Source: Woronichinia naegeliana WA131 (GTDB lineage: Bacteria > Cyanobacteriota > Cyanobacteriia > Cyanobacteriales > Microcystaceae). From it: a stretch of 64,000 nt of DNA. The stretch spans positions 2,480,001 through 2,544,000 of the forward strand of contig CP073041.1 of assembly GCA_025370055.1 (NCBI GenBank). The letters run 5' to 3'. The notes under the pieces were generated by a model that saw only the letters and a list, made by a program, of their open reading frames with translations, made no database searches and was not told the DNA's origin. Below, one piece after another: positions 32,731-42,215 of this stretch (position 1 is its first letter; each line of letters opens with the position of its first letter). The position numbers were made by a program, and so were the translations under genes.

Positions 32731-35043
32731 CTATTCCCACTCCCGATCTTCCAGTTCCTTTTGAGGCAATAGCAATGTGGCTTCGATTTCTTGTCGAATG
32801 GCAGCCGTAATTTCACAATTACTATTCAAACAATCCATGAGCAGTTGATTGGCATCATAATATTGTTGCAAAACTTGTTCCTGCTCTGGGCTAAATTGCC
32901 AATGGTGGTGGATATTACGATAATCGGTGATCGCTTTCTCTAATTTTTTTAACCAAGCAGAATAATTGGCCTGCCACCAAGCATCCAGACGTTCCCGACT
33001 TTGACTTTCTGGCGGCATTTGATCCCGCAATTGTTGTAACGATTTATAAAATCCGACATCGAGAACCATCACCAGAATATTATTTAACGCCAGACCACAA
33101 ATCTGGGTATGGGAAAGATCTTGAACCTGATGATTGGTGCATTCTATTAATAAATTTTCCAAAGCTGCATCTAAAAATATGCCCTGATCTAAGGTACAAG
33201 CCAAGGTAAATTTAGCGGCTGTATTGGGGCTTTTAGCCAGGGAAAGATAGAAAGCTCGTTTGGTTGCTATTTGACTTTCCTGGGGAATTTGTTGAGATTT
33301 TTGACTACCCCATCGTAAAAATTCCTGGAGATAGGGATCTTCCCCAACTAAGGCATCAATTTGTTGTTTCATTAATTGCACGAGGGAATCGGCACTTCGC
33401 AACATCGCCGTTGTTAATAAAAAGACTTCGTGCCAGTGGGGATCGGTAATATGACTTACTAAACCCTCTAAAGCTTGTTCTAAAGCCCGCAAATTATAGC
33501 TTGCTACGATCGTTCGAGCCGTAAAATACTCTTGGAAAGCCAAATAGGAAAAGGAAAAGATGCCTCGCGCCCGTTCAATTAACAGTCCGTGTTGAGACTC
33601 GATCGCTCTCAAAATAGCTTCACTTTCTATTTGTAATTCCTCTGCTTCTAAGATCTCACCAGGCAAATTTTGTAAATAGTTGCCAATGTAATCTTCAATC
33701 ATATTTTGCTCAAAAAAGTACTGTCCCTGTTCAAAGGTAACAGCAGCAAGCTGACTTAATAACCGCAGTTTTTGGGGCAATAAAAAGCCTCGATAAATGT
33801 CATCCCGTGCGACACCTCTGGCTTCATCCCACTTACCAAGCAACAGATCCAAGGCTTGTTTATAAAACTCAGTTCGCTTGAGAGGTAATTTTCCCTTTCC
33901 CTGAAAAACCCAACAGGCTAAATGGAGAAAAAGAGGCGTAACAACCAATTGTCGAAACTGCCAATTTTCAGGCAAGTCTAACTTTTGAATAAATTGAGCC
34001 GATTGCTCTTCCCCGGCCTCAACGGTGGTTTTTGTTAGAGCCACAAACCATTTTTGAGCGAAAGTGGTAATTTGGGCTTCGGTAAAAGGGGCAATTTCCA
34101 CATCGGTAAATCCTCGCAATTGCAGTTTTTGGGCAGCAGTGCGACAGGAAACCACAAACCGATTTTTGTGATACATTTCTGAGAATTTGCGAACTTCACT
34201 CAGAACAGCAGTAATATCCTGGTGAAGAACTTCATCTAAACCATCAAGCAACAAGAGAATACAACCCTCTTGTAATAAACTTTTCAGGATGGAGGAACTG
34301 TCAATGCCCACTGCCCGAAATTTCTGACCCAAATAGTGAGAAAGACTATATCTATCTTTGGGTCTGGATTCTTCTGCAAATTCTCTTAAAGAGATAAAAA
34401 TAGGGACTTGATGGGCAGCAAATTCTCCCTGATTACATTGAATGGCGAGATGCTGTAGAAAAGTGGTTTTGCCCACACCAGGCCGACCTAAGACTCGTAG
34501 CTTGGCATAGCGTTCAACGGCTTGGGTGCCAGGAATTTGAGTGTCATCGATCGCCCCTAAACCCACACGATTAAAGTCTTTCGGCTCTAGGTTTTGTAAA
34601 TCAGCGATCGCCAAATGTTGTTGACTGGAAATCTCCTCCAAAATATTCACATCAACATAAATATCATTGATACTGACGGGATGGCTAATGTCCAATAATT
34701 GCAAAATACCGCACTGGTTTTGAATCGTTTCCCGAAACTGCGATCGCGCATTTTGTACTAAAATGCCAATATCTGGCGTGGCAGTGGTCTTACTTTCACC
34801 AGGATTTAAAAAATCAGCAGGGGGATCTTGGGCAATTTCTCGCCAATCCAAATCTAAAATCGAACAAATTTCCATGAAAACCTGACGATCAACAGGTTGT
34901 CCTGTAAAAAAACGCCAGATGGGTTGACGGGTTTTTAGATTCACTTCCCCCGCCAAATTTTCCTGAGTCCAGCCCTTGATCGCAAAGGCTCGTTTAGCCC
35001 ATTGAATTCCATTGGGCGAGGCTTTGAGCGATCGCTTAACCAT
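32731..35043 (-). CDS. HTH-NACHT NTPase (bNACHT-like)
   Basis: 770 aa. The N-terminal helix-turn-helix-like domain (1-75, KGWTQENLAGEVNLKTRQPIW) is followed by a linker and a NACHT STAND NTPase module: Walker A GRPGVGKTT (186-194), Walker B CILLLLDGLDEV (261-272) and a sensor-1-like FVVSCRTA. Winged-helix and helical segments follow, then an alpha-helical C-terminal region (about 600-770). The HTH-NACHT-short C-terminal layout resembles bacterial bNACHT antiphage proteins. No partner gene is adjacent. Function as defence is inference from architecture. Confidence 0.85.
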   Translation of the reverse strand: MVKRSLKASPNGIQWAKRAFAIKGWTQENLAGEVNLKTRQPIWRFFTGQPVDRQVFMEICSILDLDWREIAQDPPADFLNPGESKTTATPDIGILVQNARSQFRETIQNQCGILQLLDISHPVSINDIYVDVNILEEISSQQHLAIADLQNLEPKDFNRVGLGAIDDTQIPGTQAVERYAKLRVLGRPGVGKTTFLQHLAIQCNQGEFAAHQVPIFISLREFAEESRPKDRYSLSHYLGQKFRAVGIDSSSILKSLLQEGCILLLLDGLDEVLHQDITAVLSEVRKFSEMYHKNRFVVSCRTAAQKLQLRGFTDVEIAPFTEAQITTFAQKWFVALTKTTVEAGEEQSAQFIQKLDLPENWQFRQLVVTPLFLHLACWVFQGKGKLPLKRTEFYKQALDLLLGKWDEARGVARDDIYRGFLLPQKLRLLSQLAAVTFEQGQYFFEQNMIEDYIGNYLQNLPGEILEAEELQIESEAILRAIESQHGLLIERARGIFSFSYLAFQEYFTARTIVASYNLRALEQALEGLVSHITDPHWHEVFLLTTAMLRSADSLVQLMKQQIDALVGEDPYLQEFLRWGSQKSQQIPQESQIATKRAFYLSLAKSPNTAAKFTLACTLDQGIFLDAALENLLIECTNHQVQDLSHTQICGLALNNILVMVLDVGFYKSLQQLRDQMPPESQSRERLDAWWQANYSAWLKKLEKAITDYRNIHHHWQFSPEQEQVLQQYYDANQLLMDCLNSNCEITAAIRQEIEATLLLPQKELEDREWE

Positions 35044-35343
35044 AAAGGAGTTTTATCTTAAAAACTGAGAATTTAAAACCTGAATTAAATCAAACATTTT
35101 TATAACCTAATTTATAGTTATACATACTTTCCGGTATTTCGCCAGATTAAATCAAACAAAACTAATATGAATTGTTGCCTTTATAGATAGATTGTTATTG
35201 AATCACTTTTTTAGACGGAAGCTAAATTTAGATGATTTTTGCCAAAACTCATACCAGCAATTCCTTCAGTCTGGGAGGATTAAGGAGGCTTGACCAAGAG
35301 ATATTCTTGGCCAGATATTCTTAAGGAACTAAACTGGAGCAAT
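35044..35343. other. AT-rich intergenic region
   Basis: 300 bp between the NACHT gene start and the GGDEF gene end. It must hold the NACHT promoter. A hairpin (GGCCAAGAATATCTCTTGGTC read on minus, about 35290-35315) may terminate the GGDEF transcript but lacks a clear U tract. Nothing else seen. Confidence 0.35.
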
Positions 35344-36924
35344 TTAAAGACTGTCTTGAGCCGAATTTAAAGATTTCTTTCCTGAACCATTCTGTTCCCA
35401 GTTCGGCTTAATGGCCAAAACTGAATCAAGACTGAATTTTTTGGCCCACTGCGTATCTTGAGAGTCAACATCATCATGAATCACATAGGGAGAAGCTGTC
35501 CGCTTGGATTCATACATCGCCATATCAGCATAGTAAAACAGACAGGCAGTATCCGATCCATGACCATTACTAATCACAATGCCGATACTACCACTAACAG
35601 TAACTTGCTCATCGCCAATTTGTAAAGGATGACTTATGGCATGATGAATACGGTAGGCACAGTCTTTTGCTTCTTGGGGAGAATTCATATCTTCTAAAAT
35701 AATCGCAAATTCATCGCCACTGAGGCGGGTAACTTTGTCTTGATGACGGACACAGGATAATAATCTCTGGGCGATCGCCTGCAATACTTGATCGCCAAAG
35801 CTGTGACCAAAACGATCATTGATTTTTTTGAACCCATTGAGATCTAAAAACAACAGAGAAAATAACTTTGAGCCATAGCTTTGACGCTCCTGGCTGAGAT
35901 TGCTTAAAAAGTCAAATAGCGATCGACGGTTCGGCAAAGACGTTAAAAGATCATGGCGGGAATCATGATAATTTTGCTGACTAACAGCAGACAATTGAGT
36001 CGTATCATGCAGTAACCAATACCAACCAATGATTTCTCCCCAGTGATTTTTCCGCAAAGTAGTTTCAATATCAACATTAATTTCTACCATGCCTGGGGTT
36101 TCTAACTGAATTGACCAATTTTTAAGGCTCTTTGAATTAATTGTGCTCTGCTTCATGCTTTCTAGATGATGATAGAACTGCTCTATTTGCTGTTGAGGAA
36201 CAAAAAAGGCGAGAGATTTTCCTATCATTTCTTGGGGATTGGAATTGAGTAATTGACAAATATTGGAACTTACATTCTTAATAATGCCCTGAATATCGGT
36301 CATCAGATAATGCCCTGGCAGTGATTCTAAGAAGGCTTGCGGAACGGTCTGTTGGGATTTAATCTGACAAATATGTTGCCATAACGTTTGCAAATCCTGT
36401 TTGAGTTCTAAGGGAGAATCAATCAGCGTTAAAGCCTTAGGTTGTGCCTTTTGAAACTCAAAAGTAATCCCGAACGCTTTTTCAGCCATTAAATCTTCTA
36501 TATAACCCCAATGGTTTTGCTCGGCTTCTTCTAGGCTATCAAAGGGGCCAAAAAAATAGGTGACACAGGGAATAACCGTATGAATTTTAACCCACCAACA
36601 CATTTTTAACTGCTTGAGAACCACTTGTTGATGGCTCATATTTTGAATTAGATTCGGCATCATCGACCGAATTTTTTCTTCCACTAAGACCCGTTCCTGT
36701 AAGAGTCCGAGAAAAAAATTATCCGATAAGGGTTCCATCTCATTTCCTGCGACGACTCGATGGCGATTCGGAATTTTACTTAAAATCTTTGCTTTTAACG
36801 TTTGGCGAAAATAGGGCAAAGACATCGCCATTTGATAGGGATGATTATCAGGTAAGTCCGCTAAGAAATCAGCAAGCTCCCTTTCTACTAAAGACAATGT
36901 TTCGTTGACAAGCTTATAAGGCAT
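35344..36924 (-). CDS. DUF1816-PAS-GGDEF diguanylate cyclase-type protein
   Basis: 526 aa from ATG at 36924. The N-terminal helical region (1-95) is followed by a DUF1816-like segment (about 95-150, WWVKIHTVIPCVTYFFGPFD) known from cyanobacteria, a PAS domain (about 185-310) and a GGDEF domain (about 325-480). The signature is SGDEF instead of GGDEF, a variant often still active. The I-site RxxD (RHQD) lies five residues before it, so product inhibition by cyclic di-GMP is possible. Upstream in-frame Met at 36969 is less likely. Confidence 0.82.
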   Translation of the reverse strand: MPYKLVNETLSLVERELADFLADLPDNHPYQMAMSLPYFRQTLKAKILSKIPNRHRVVAGNEMEPLSDNFFLGLLQERVLVEEKIRSMMPNLIQNMSHQQVVLKQLKMCWWVKIHTVIPCVTYFFGPFDSLEEAEQNHWGYIEDLMAEKAFGITFEFQKAQPKALTLIDSPLELKQDLQTLWQHICQIKSQQTVPQAFLESLPGHYLMTDIQGIIKNVSSNICQLLNSNPQEMIGKSLAFFVPQQQIEQFYHHLESMKQSTINSKSLKNWSIQLETPGMVEINVDIETTLRKNHWGEIIGWYWLLHDTTQLSAVSQQNYHDSRHDLLTSLPNRRSLFDFLSNLSQERQSYGSKLFSLLFLDLNGFKKINDRFGHSFGDQVLQAIAQRLLSCVRHQDKVTRLSGDEFAIILEDMNSPQEAKDCAYRIHHAISHPLQIGDEQVTVSGSIGIVISNGHGSDTACLFYYADMAMYESKRTASPYVIHDDVDSQDTQWAKKFSLDSVLAIKPNWEQNGSGKKSLNSAQDSL

Positions 36925-37282
36925 GATTTTAATCTTCCTGATTTTTTGTAAAATTGAACACAAAAGCAAGTCGATGGTTTTCAGGCTAAAAATATAAAAT
37001 CACATCGAACACATCTGGATAAACAAAAAAACCACAATATGATTGCAATAAATATTAATTTTTCTTTTTCTCACACATCTCTTGATTAGAACCGATTAGA
37101 ATCTAATTTCAGATTTAATTTTAGGTTTGCTCACCACGATTATAGTTCTATTTCCGTGATTTTAACCATAATTCCTTTAATTATTGCAACGAATTCAAAC
37201 AAAATATACAAAGCAAACCCAATTTATACAAATGAATTGTTATCCTATCCTTAATAACGATATTCCCTGTAACAGAAAAATC
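36925..37282. other. Divergent intergenic region
   Basis: About 360 bp between the divergently read GGDEF gene and the branching-type enzyme gene. AT-rich, with promoters expected for both. No operator or RNA was recognised. Confidence 0.35.
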
Positions 37283-39070
37283 ATGAAATCTGCAACTAAG
37301 ATTAAGGGAATGGGTTCAATTCTACATTCAGAAGGCGTTGCCTTTCGTGTCTGGGCACCCAATGCCACCAGTGTTTCTGTGATCGGTTCCTTTAATAATT
37401 GGGATGGTACGAAACACCCGATGAAAGCAGAAGAAAATGGCAATTGGTATCTCAACATCAAAGAGGCAAAAGCAGGCGATCAGTATCGTTTTCTGCTTTC
37501 TACACCCTGGGGAGAGTTTAAGCGCATTGATCCCTATGCCCGTGAGGTGACAAATTCTGTGGGGCAGGCGATCGTCCATGATCCGAGCTTTGATTGGCAA
37601 GGGGATGATTTTTATATTGCTCCCTGGAATGAACTGATCATCTATGAACTTCATGTCGGCACTTTTAATGATGAGGAAGATCTGAATCGTCCGGGGAAAT
37701 TTCCTTCGATCTCAGCCCGTTTGGAATATTTAAAAAAGCTGGGGATTAATGCGATCCAAGTCATGCCCATCGGTGAGTTTGCGGGAGAACGCTCCTGGGG
37801 TTACAATCCTTCCCACATTTTTTCTGTTGAGATTACCTATGGCGGCCCCTTAGCCTTTAAGCAATTTATTAAACTTGCTCACCAAGCTGGCATTGCTGTC
37901 ATTTTAGACGTGGTTTATAATCACCTCGGCCCTAGCGATCTCGATCTTTGGCAGTTTGATGGTTGGCAGGAGAACGATCGCGGTGGCATTTATTTTTATA
38001 ACGATGAGCGAAGCCATACACCCTGGGGAGAAACCCGGCCTGATTACGGACGAGGGGAAGTGCGGCAATACATTATTGACAATGTGTTGATGTGGCTAGA
38101 GGAATATCACATTGATGGTCTGCGCTTTGATTGTACGCAATTTATTCGCACTGTTCACGGTTCTGAAGAGCATAGCTTACCCGATGGTTGGAGCTTACTT
38201 CAGTGGATTAATAGCGAGATTTCCCGAAAATTTCCTGGCCGTATTGCGATCGCCGAAGATTTGCAAAGTAACAAGTGGCTAACTAAAGACGTAGGAGCCG
38301 GAGGAGCCGGATTTGCTTCTCAGTGGGATGCCATGTTCGTTCACCCGATCCGTCAGGCAGTGATTACGACCCTAGACGAACACCGTTCCCTGGCGGCGAT
38401 CCGGGATGCCATCTATTATCGCTACAACGATGATGCTTGGGATCGGGTCATTTACAGCGAATCTCACGATGAAGTATCGAACGGTAAAGCCCGTGTTCCC
38501 CATGAGATCAGCCCCAAGGACTCTAAAGGTTGGTATGCCAGGAAACGATCAACCCTCGCAGCAGCAATGGTATTAACGGCTCCAGGGATTCCGATGCTTT
38601 TCCAAGGTCAGGAATTCTTAGAAGGAGGTTGGTTCCGCGATACGATTCCGGTGGTTTGGGAACAACGGGAAGAATTTCACGGCATTTTGCGCCTATACCA
38701 TGATCTCATTCACTTACGGCGCAATCTGGATGGTTTTAGTCAGGGTCTTTGCGGACAGTTTACCCAGGTCTATCATCTTAATGAAGAACGCAACTTGATC
38801 GCTTTTCATCGCTGGGACAAGGGCGGAGTAGGAGATGATGTGGTGGTGGTGGCTAACTTTTTCCATGAAGCGCAATCGAATTATCTCCTGGGTTTTCCGG
38901 CTCCAGGCCTCTGGAAATTGCGGTGTAACAGTGATTGGCAAGGTTACAATGAGGATTTTCACAATTGTCCCAGTACTGATGTTATGGCTGAGTCAGGTTA
39001 CTACGATCAGTTTCCTGGCTGTGGCAGGATTGCGATCGGCCCCTACAGTGTGCTGATTTTTTCGCAATAA
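37283..39070 (+). CDS. GH13 alpha-glucan branching-type enzyme / alpha-amylase family
   Basis: 595 aa from ATG at 37283 (MKSATKIKGMGSILH). A CBM48 domain (about 10-95, GVAFRVWAPNATSVSVIGSF) precedes the GH13 barrel. Conserved regions: DVVYNHLG (I), GLRFDCTQ with the nucleophile Asp (II), IAIAEDLQ with the acid/base Glu (III) and SESHDEV (IV). An all-beta C-terminal domain follows. It should act on glycogen or other alpha-glucans. The sequence is closer to bacterial 'branching-like' GH13 proteins than to canonical GlgB, so exact specificity is open. Confidence 0.87.
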   Translation: MKSATKIKGMGSILHSEGVAFRVWAPNATSVSVIGSFNNWDGTKHPMKAEENGNWYLNIKEAKAGDQYRFLLSTPWGEFKRIDPYAREVTNSVGQAIVHDPSFDWQGDDFYIAPWNELIIYELHVGTFNDEEDLNRPGKFPSISARLEYLKKLGINAIQVMPIGEFAGERSWGYNPSHIFSVEITYGGPLAFKQFIKLAHQAGIAVILDVVYNHLGPSDLDLWQFDGWQENDRGGIYFYNDERSHTPWGETRPDYGRGEVRQYIIDNVLMWLEEYHIDGLRFDCTQFIRTVHGSEEHSLPDGWSLLQWINSEISRKFPGRIAIAEDLQSNKWLTKDVGAGGAGFASQWDAMFVHPIRQAVITTLDEHRSLAAIRDAIYYRYNDDAWDRVIYSESHDEVSNGKARVPHEISPKDSKGWYARKRSTLAAAMVLTAPGIPMLFQGQEFLEGGWFRDTIPVVWEQREEFHGILRLYHDLIHLRRNLDGFSQGLCGQFTQVYHLNEERNLIAFHRWDKGGVGDDVVVVANFFHEAQSNYLLGFPAPGLWKLRCNSDWQGYNEDFHNCPSTDVMAESGYYDQFPGCGRIAIGPYSVLIFSQ

Positions 39071-39194
39071 ATTTATGCCGTTCGCCACTACCATCAAATT
39101 ACGAAAGAAAAAGCGTTGCTAAGATAAGAAAAGCCCCATCAATTTTTGAATTGGCGAAGAACAAAAAAGAAAGATCAATAATTTGCATTTAAAA

Positions 39195-39266
39195 TGGGTC
39201 GCCTGGGATTCGAACCCAAGACCAATCGGTTAAAAGCCGAGTGCTCTACCGCTGAGCTAGCGACCC
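39195..39266 (-). tRNA. tRNA-Lys (UUU)
   Basis: A 72-nt cloverleaf on the minus strand. The acceptor stem GGGTCGC pairs with GCGACCC; the anticodon arm is CTCGG-CTTTTAA-CCGAT with anticodon TTT; the T loop is TTCGAAT. Discriminator base A. CCA is not encoded. Confidence 0.97.
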
Positions 39267-39340
39267 GTTGTGTTGACAAATTCACTTTGTTCACACGATT
39301 TACAAATTTAACATAGTTGCCAGAAGAATGCAAGCAGTTT

Positions 39341-40210
39341 TCAAAAAAGTTCCGCTGTTAGTTCGACAATCGTGTCTAGAGATTGCTCCGGTTCTAGCTT
39401 AATCAGTTTTTCTCCGGTATTTAAAGCGTTACGGGGGGCAGTCCAGGGTTCCAAACAAATATAGTCCTTGCCCTGAAGCGTCCAAAAGACGACGGTTGAA
39501 TACTGATCAGAATATTTGAGGGAAAGGGTTAAACTCCGCTCTGGATCGGTAAAACTGGCGGAATGGCGTTTAATCGCCTTAAAGACCGCATCAATTTCTG
39601 GCTGTTCAAAGTCAAAACGATCTTCAAAGGGAAAAACTGCTAATCGTTTTTGATCTTGATACATGGTCGCCGGAATATCAAAGCGGAGTTGACTCTTATC
39701 CTTGATCCAAAAATAGGGATGTAGCCCAGTGGAAAAGGGCATAATCTCGTCGGAGTGATTCGTGTAACGCTGTTGGATCTTAAGGCTATTGCCCTGGAGT
39801 TGGTAGGTAAAGAGAACTTCAAAATCAAATGGATAATTGGCTCTTGTGATTTCGTTGCTGGCGAGTCTGAGGGTTAAGCTGGCGCAGACATCGGTGGTCT
39901 GGTCTATGACTTGCCAAGGCAGATCCCGCGCAAAACCATGTTGTTTGAGGTGATAGGTCTGTTGAGGATGGTTATAGCGATCGCCGGGTAAATTACCACA
40001 AATCGGAAAAAGAATGGGAATACCACCGCGAATACTGAGATTGGGATCTTGAAAACGTTCCTGATCCAGATAGAGCAAATCCTGACCCTGTAATGTCCAA
40101 CGAGTCACAATTCCGCCCCGTTCTGGCACCACTTCTAACCGTACTAGGTGCTTGTGATCGGTGAGGGTATAGGTTAGATATTGATCGGAGTGGGTAGTGA
40201 TCGCAAACAC
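39341..40210 (-). CDS. Aldose 1-epimerase family protein
   Basis: 289 aa beta-sandwich protein. Recognisable family signatures are RGGIPILFPICG, KQHGFARDLPW (catalytic-region His), TGLHPYFWI and the late Glu in ICLEPWTAPRNALN. This pattern is closer to the glucose-6-phosphate 1-epimerase/YeaD-like branch than to galactose mutarotase. It would interconvert alpha and beta anomers of sugars or sugar phosphates. Confidence 0.88.
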   Translation of the reverse strand: MFAITTHSDQYLTYTLTDHKHLVRLEVVPERGGIVTRWTLQGQDLLYLDQERFQDPNLSIRGGIPILFPICGNLPGDRYNHPQQTYHLKQHGFARDLPWQVIDQTTDVCASLTLRLASNEITRANYPFDFEVLFTYQLQGNSLKIQQRYTNHSDEIMPFSTGLHPYFWIKDKSQLRFDIPATMYQDQKRLAVFPFEDRFDFEQPEIDAVFKAIKRHSASFTDPERSLTLSLKYSDQYSTVVFWTLQGKDYICLEPWTAPRNALNTGEKLIKLEPEQSLDTIVELTAELF

Positions 40211-40223
40211 AGGACTTTAGGGG

Positions 40224-40925
40224 TTAAAGGATAAATTGAGACAAACTAAAAGCCAGAATAGCACTCCCTAGGGGAACCGTTAAGTTATCGATTCCAAATT
40301 TGGAAAAGGTTTCTAGAAAGGTTGCCAATATCGCTACTATCAGGGCGATCGCCATTAAAGAAAGACTGATTGGCTGAATGATACCTAGCATCAAAACAGT
40401 GACGACAAAACTAACCACCAACATCGTCAACGATCCTTCCCAGGTTTTACGAATCCCCCAAAGCTGATAGGGATGCTGACCAAAGTTTTGACCAATTAAG
40501 GCTGCGAGACCATCTCCCCAGGCCATAATTAAAATGCCAAGGGCTGCGTATTCTGGCTGCTGACGGGAGAAAAAGTAACCAATTAACAAGCCCATACTGA
40601 TCGCATAGAAAAAAGTCCCTAAACTGCGTCTTCCCACACTTTCCAAGCTCGGCAAAATGGGCAAAAAGTAGGACAAAATGGCCACGCCCCCTGCAACGAT
40701 CGCCGCCCCAACACCGATCCAAGCCGGAATCTTCAACCACCAAGCCAGAAGCACCACCTGTCCACTGCCAATATGGACAATTTTGCGAGTCACTTCACCC
40801 TGCTGATTAGAAAAACGGTTTAGGGTTTCTGCAATCAGGATTAAAACCCCCAGATAAACCCCCACCCCAGCGATCGCCGACCAGGGAGCAGGAGACATTT
40901 CGAGCGCAAAGGCCAAGTTAGCCAT
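40224..40925 (-). CDS. Phytol kinase-type (dolichol kinase family) membrane protein
   Basis: 233 aa with about six or seven membrane helices. It carries the family motif GEVTRKIVHIGSGQVVLLAW, a GDGLAALIGQNFG nucleotide-site-like motif and GIRKTWEGSLTM. Cyanobacterial homologues (VTE5-like) phosphorylate phytol released from chlorophyll for tocopherol and chlorophyll recycling. The gene follows hisZ by 12 bp and precedes the epimerase by 13 bp, so a three-gene transcript is likely. Confidence 0.85.
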   Translation of the reverse strand: MANLAFALEMSPAPWSAIAGVGVYLGVLILIAETLNRFSNQQGEVTRKIVHIGSGQVVLLAWWLKIPAWIGVGAAIVAGGVAILSYFLPILPSLESVGRRSLGTFFYAISMGLLIGYFFSRQQPEYAALGILIMAWGDGLAALIGQNFGQHPYQLWGIRKTWEGSLTMLVVSFVVTVLMLGIIQPISLSLMAIALIVAILATFLETFSKFGIDNLTVPLGSAILAFSLSQFIL

Positions 40926-40937
40926 CGGCTTTCCCCG

Positions 40938-42170
40938 TCAATAAGATGATTTTGAAAGCACTTCTGTCCGTATCTGTCCCTCTGGACTGACCCAAGCCAA
41001 TTGTTGAATCTGACAATCCAGGGCATAGTCCTTAATTTCCGTCTCTGTACGCTGTCCTAAGTCTAATTCCACCCGTAGAGAGTCATCGTTTGAACGCAAA
41101 CTTTGGGCATAGCGGAAAGCGGCAATCTCCACATCGGGGGTTTGGGGAATAACCAGCCAATCGATCGCCGGTGTAGTTTTGGGTAAATGGTCACTAGAGA
41201 GCAAACTAGCGTGTAAATCTTCAATATTGAGCGAAAAACCGATCCCAGGCAATGATTGTTTTTGGGGATGGTAAAGCCCTAACAACTGATCGTAGCGTCC
41301 GCCTTGACCGAGAACACGCCATTGATCGGCGGCGGTATTGACTACTTGAAAAACGATACCAGTGTAGTAATCAAAGGGCTGAAGCCAACTGAGATCTAAA
41401 ATCAGAGCTAAGGGGCAATCTTGAGTATTTTGAACCAGTTCTACCAATGATTTTAAATTGTTTACCCGATCGCGGCTATCCCCATCCAAATCCAGTTGGG
41501 CCACTTTTGGTAAGATATCTGCTGCTTCTCCCCGCAGATCAAATAGCTGCAAGGCCCAATCTCGCAAAGCTACTGAAGGATAATCTAGCCCTTGCAATTT
41601 AACGTAGTCTAGGTCAGTAATACATTCTCTCACCGATTTACGTAAAGCCTCAGGAAAACGAGCCAACAGCGATCGCGTTAAGCCGGCCTCTCCTAAAATC
41701 ACCTGCCACTGTTCAATCCCTAGAGCTTTCAAAGACTCTGCCATTAATAATAAAATTTCCGCATCCGCTAGCACACCGCCCACAAATAGTAACTCAACGC
41801 CCGCTTGATAAAATTCCAGTTGCTTGCCGTGATAACCCGTTGGTGGATTACGGAAAACATTGGCTCGATAGCAAAGGCGTTGAGGATAGCCACTGTCACT
41901 CATCCGGGTCATGGCCGCCCTGGCGATCGAAGCTGTTAACTCTGGCCGCAAGCCTAAAGCCCCTTCCGCACTATCCCGCAGTTGGATTACCGTCGTTGGT
42001 TCAATCGCCCCTCCGGCCACTAAGGTGTCTAACCATTCCAGGGTAGAAGTGACAATGCGTTGATAACCCCAGCCCTGAAAGACTTTTTGGAGGCGGTCAT
42101 TAATCCAAGCTTTTTGGGCAACTTCAACAGGCAGTAAATCCCTTGCTCCGGCTGGTGGTTGATGAATCAT
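40938..42170 (-). CDS. hisZ: ATP phosphoribosyltransferase regulatory subunit HisZ
   Basis: 410 aa histidyl-tRNA-synthetase paralogue. It starts MIHQPPAGARDLLPVEV, has a motif-2-like RPELTASIARAAM and YRANVFRNPPTGYHGKQLEFYQAG, and a class II motif-3-like GGRYDQLLG. It lacks an anticodon-binding domain of HisRS type. HisZ pairs with short-form HisG for the first step of histidine synthesis. hisG is not nearby. First gene of the probable hisZ-phytol kinase-epimerase operon. Confidence 0.92.
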   Translation of the reverse strand: MIHQPPAGARDLLPVEVAQKAWINDRLQKVFQGWGYQRIVTSTLEWLDTLVAGGAIEPTTVIQLRDSAEGALGLRPELTASIARAAMTRMSDSGYPQRLCYRANVFRNPPTGYHGKQLEFYQAGVELLFVGGVLADAEILLLMAESLKALGIEQWQVILGEAGLTRSLLARFPEALRKSVRECITDLDYVKLQGLDYPSVALRDWALQLFDLRGEAADILPKVAQLDLDGDSRDRVNNLKSLVELVQNTQDCPLALILDLSWLQPFDYYTGIVFQVVNTAADQWRVLGQGGRYDQLLGLYHPQKQSLPGIGFSLNIEDLHASLLSSDHLPKTTPAIDWLVIPQTPDVEIAAFRYAQSLRSNDDSLRVELDLGQRTETEIKDYALDCQIQQLAWVSPEGQIRTEVLSKSSY

Positions 42171-42215
42171 AAAAGAAATTAAACAGGTTTAACTATGGCA
42201 TCAAGCTTTCCCATT

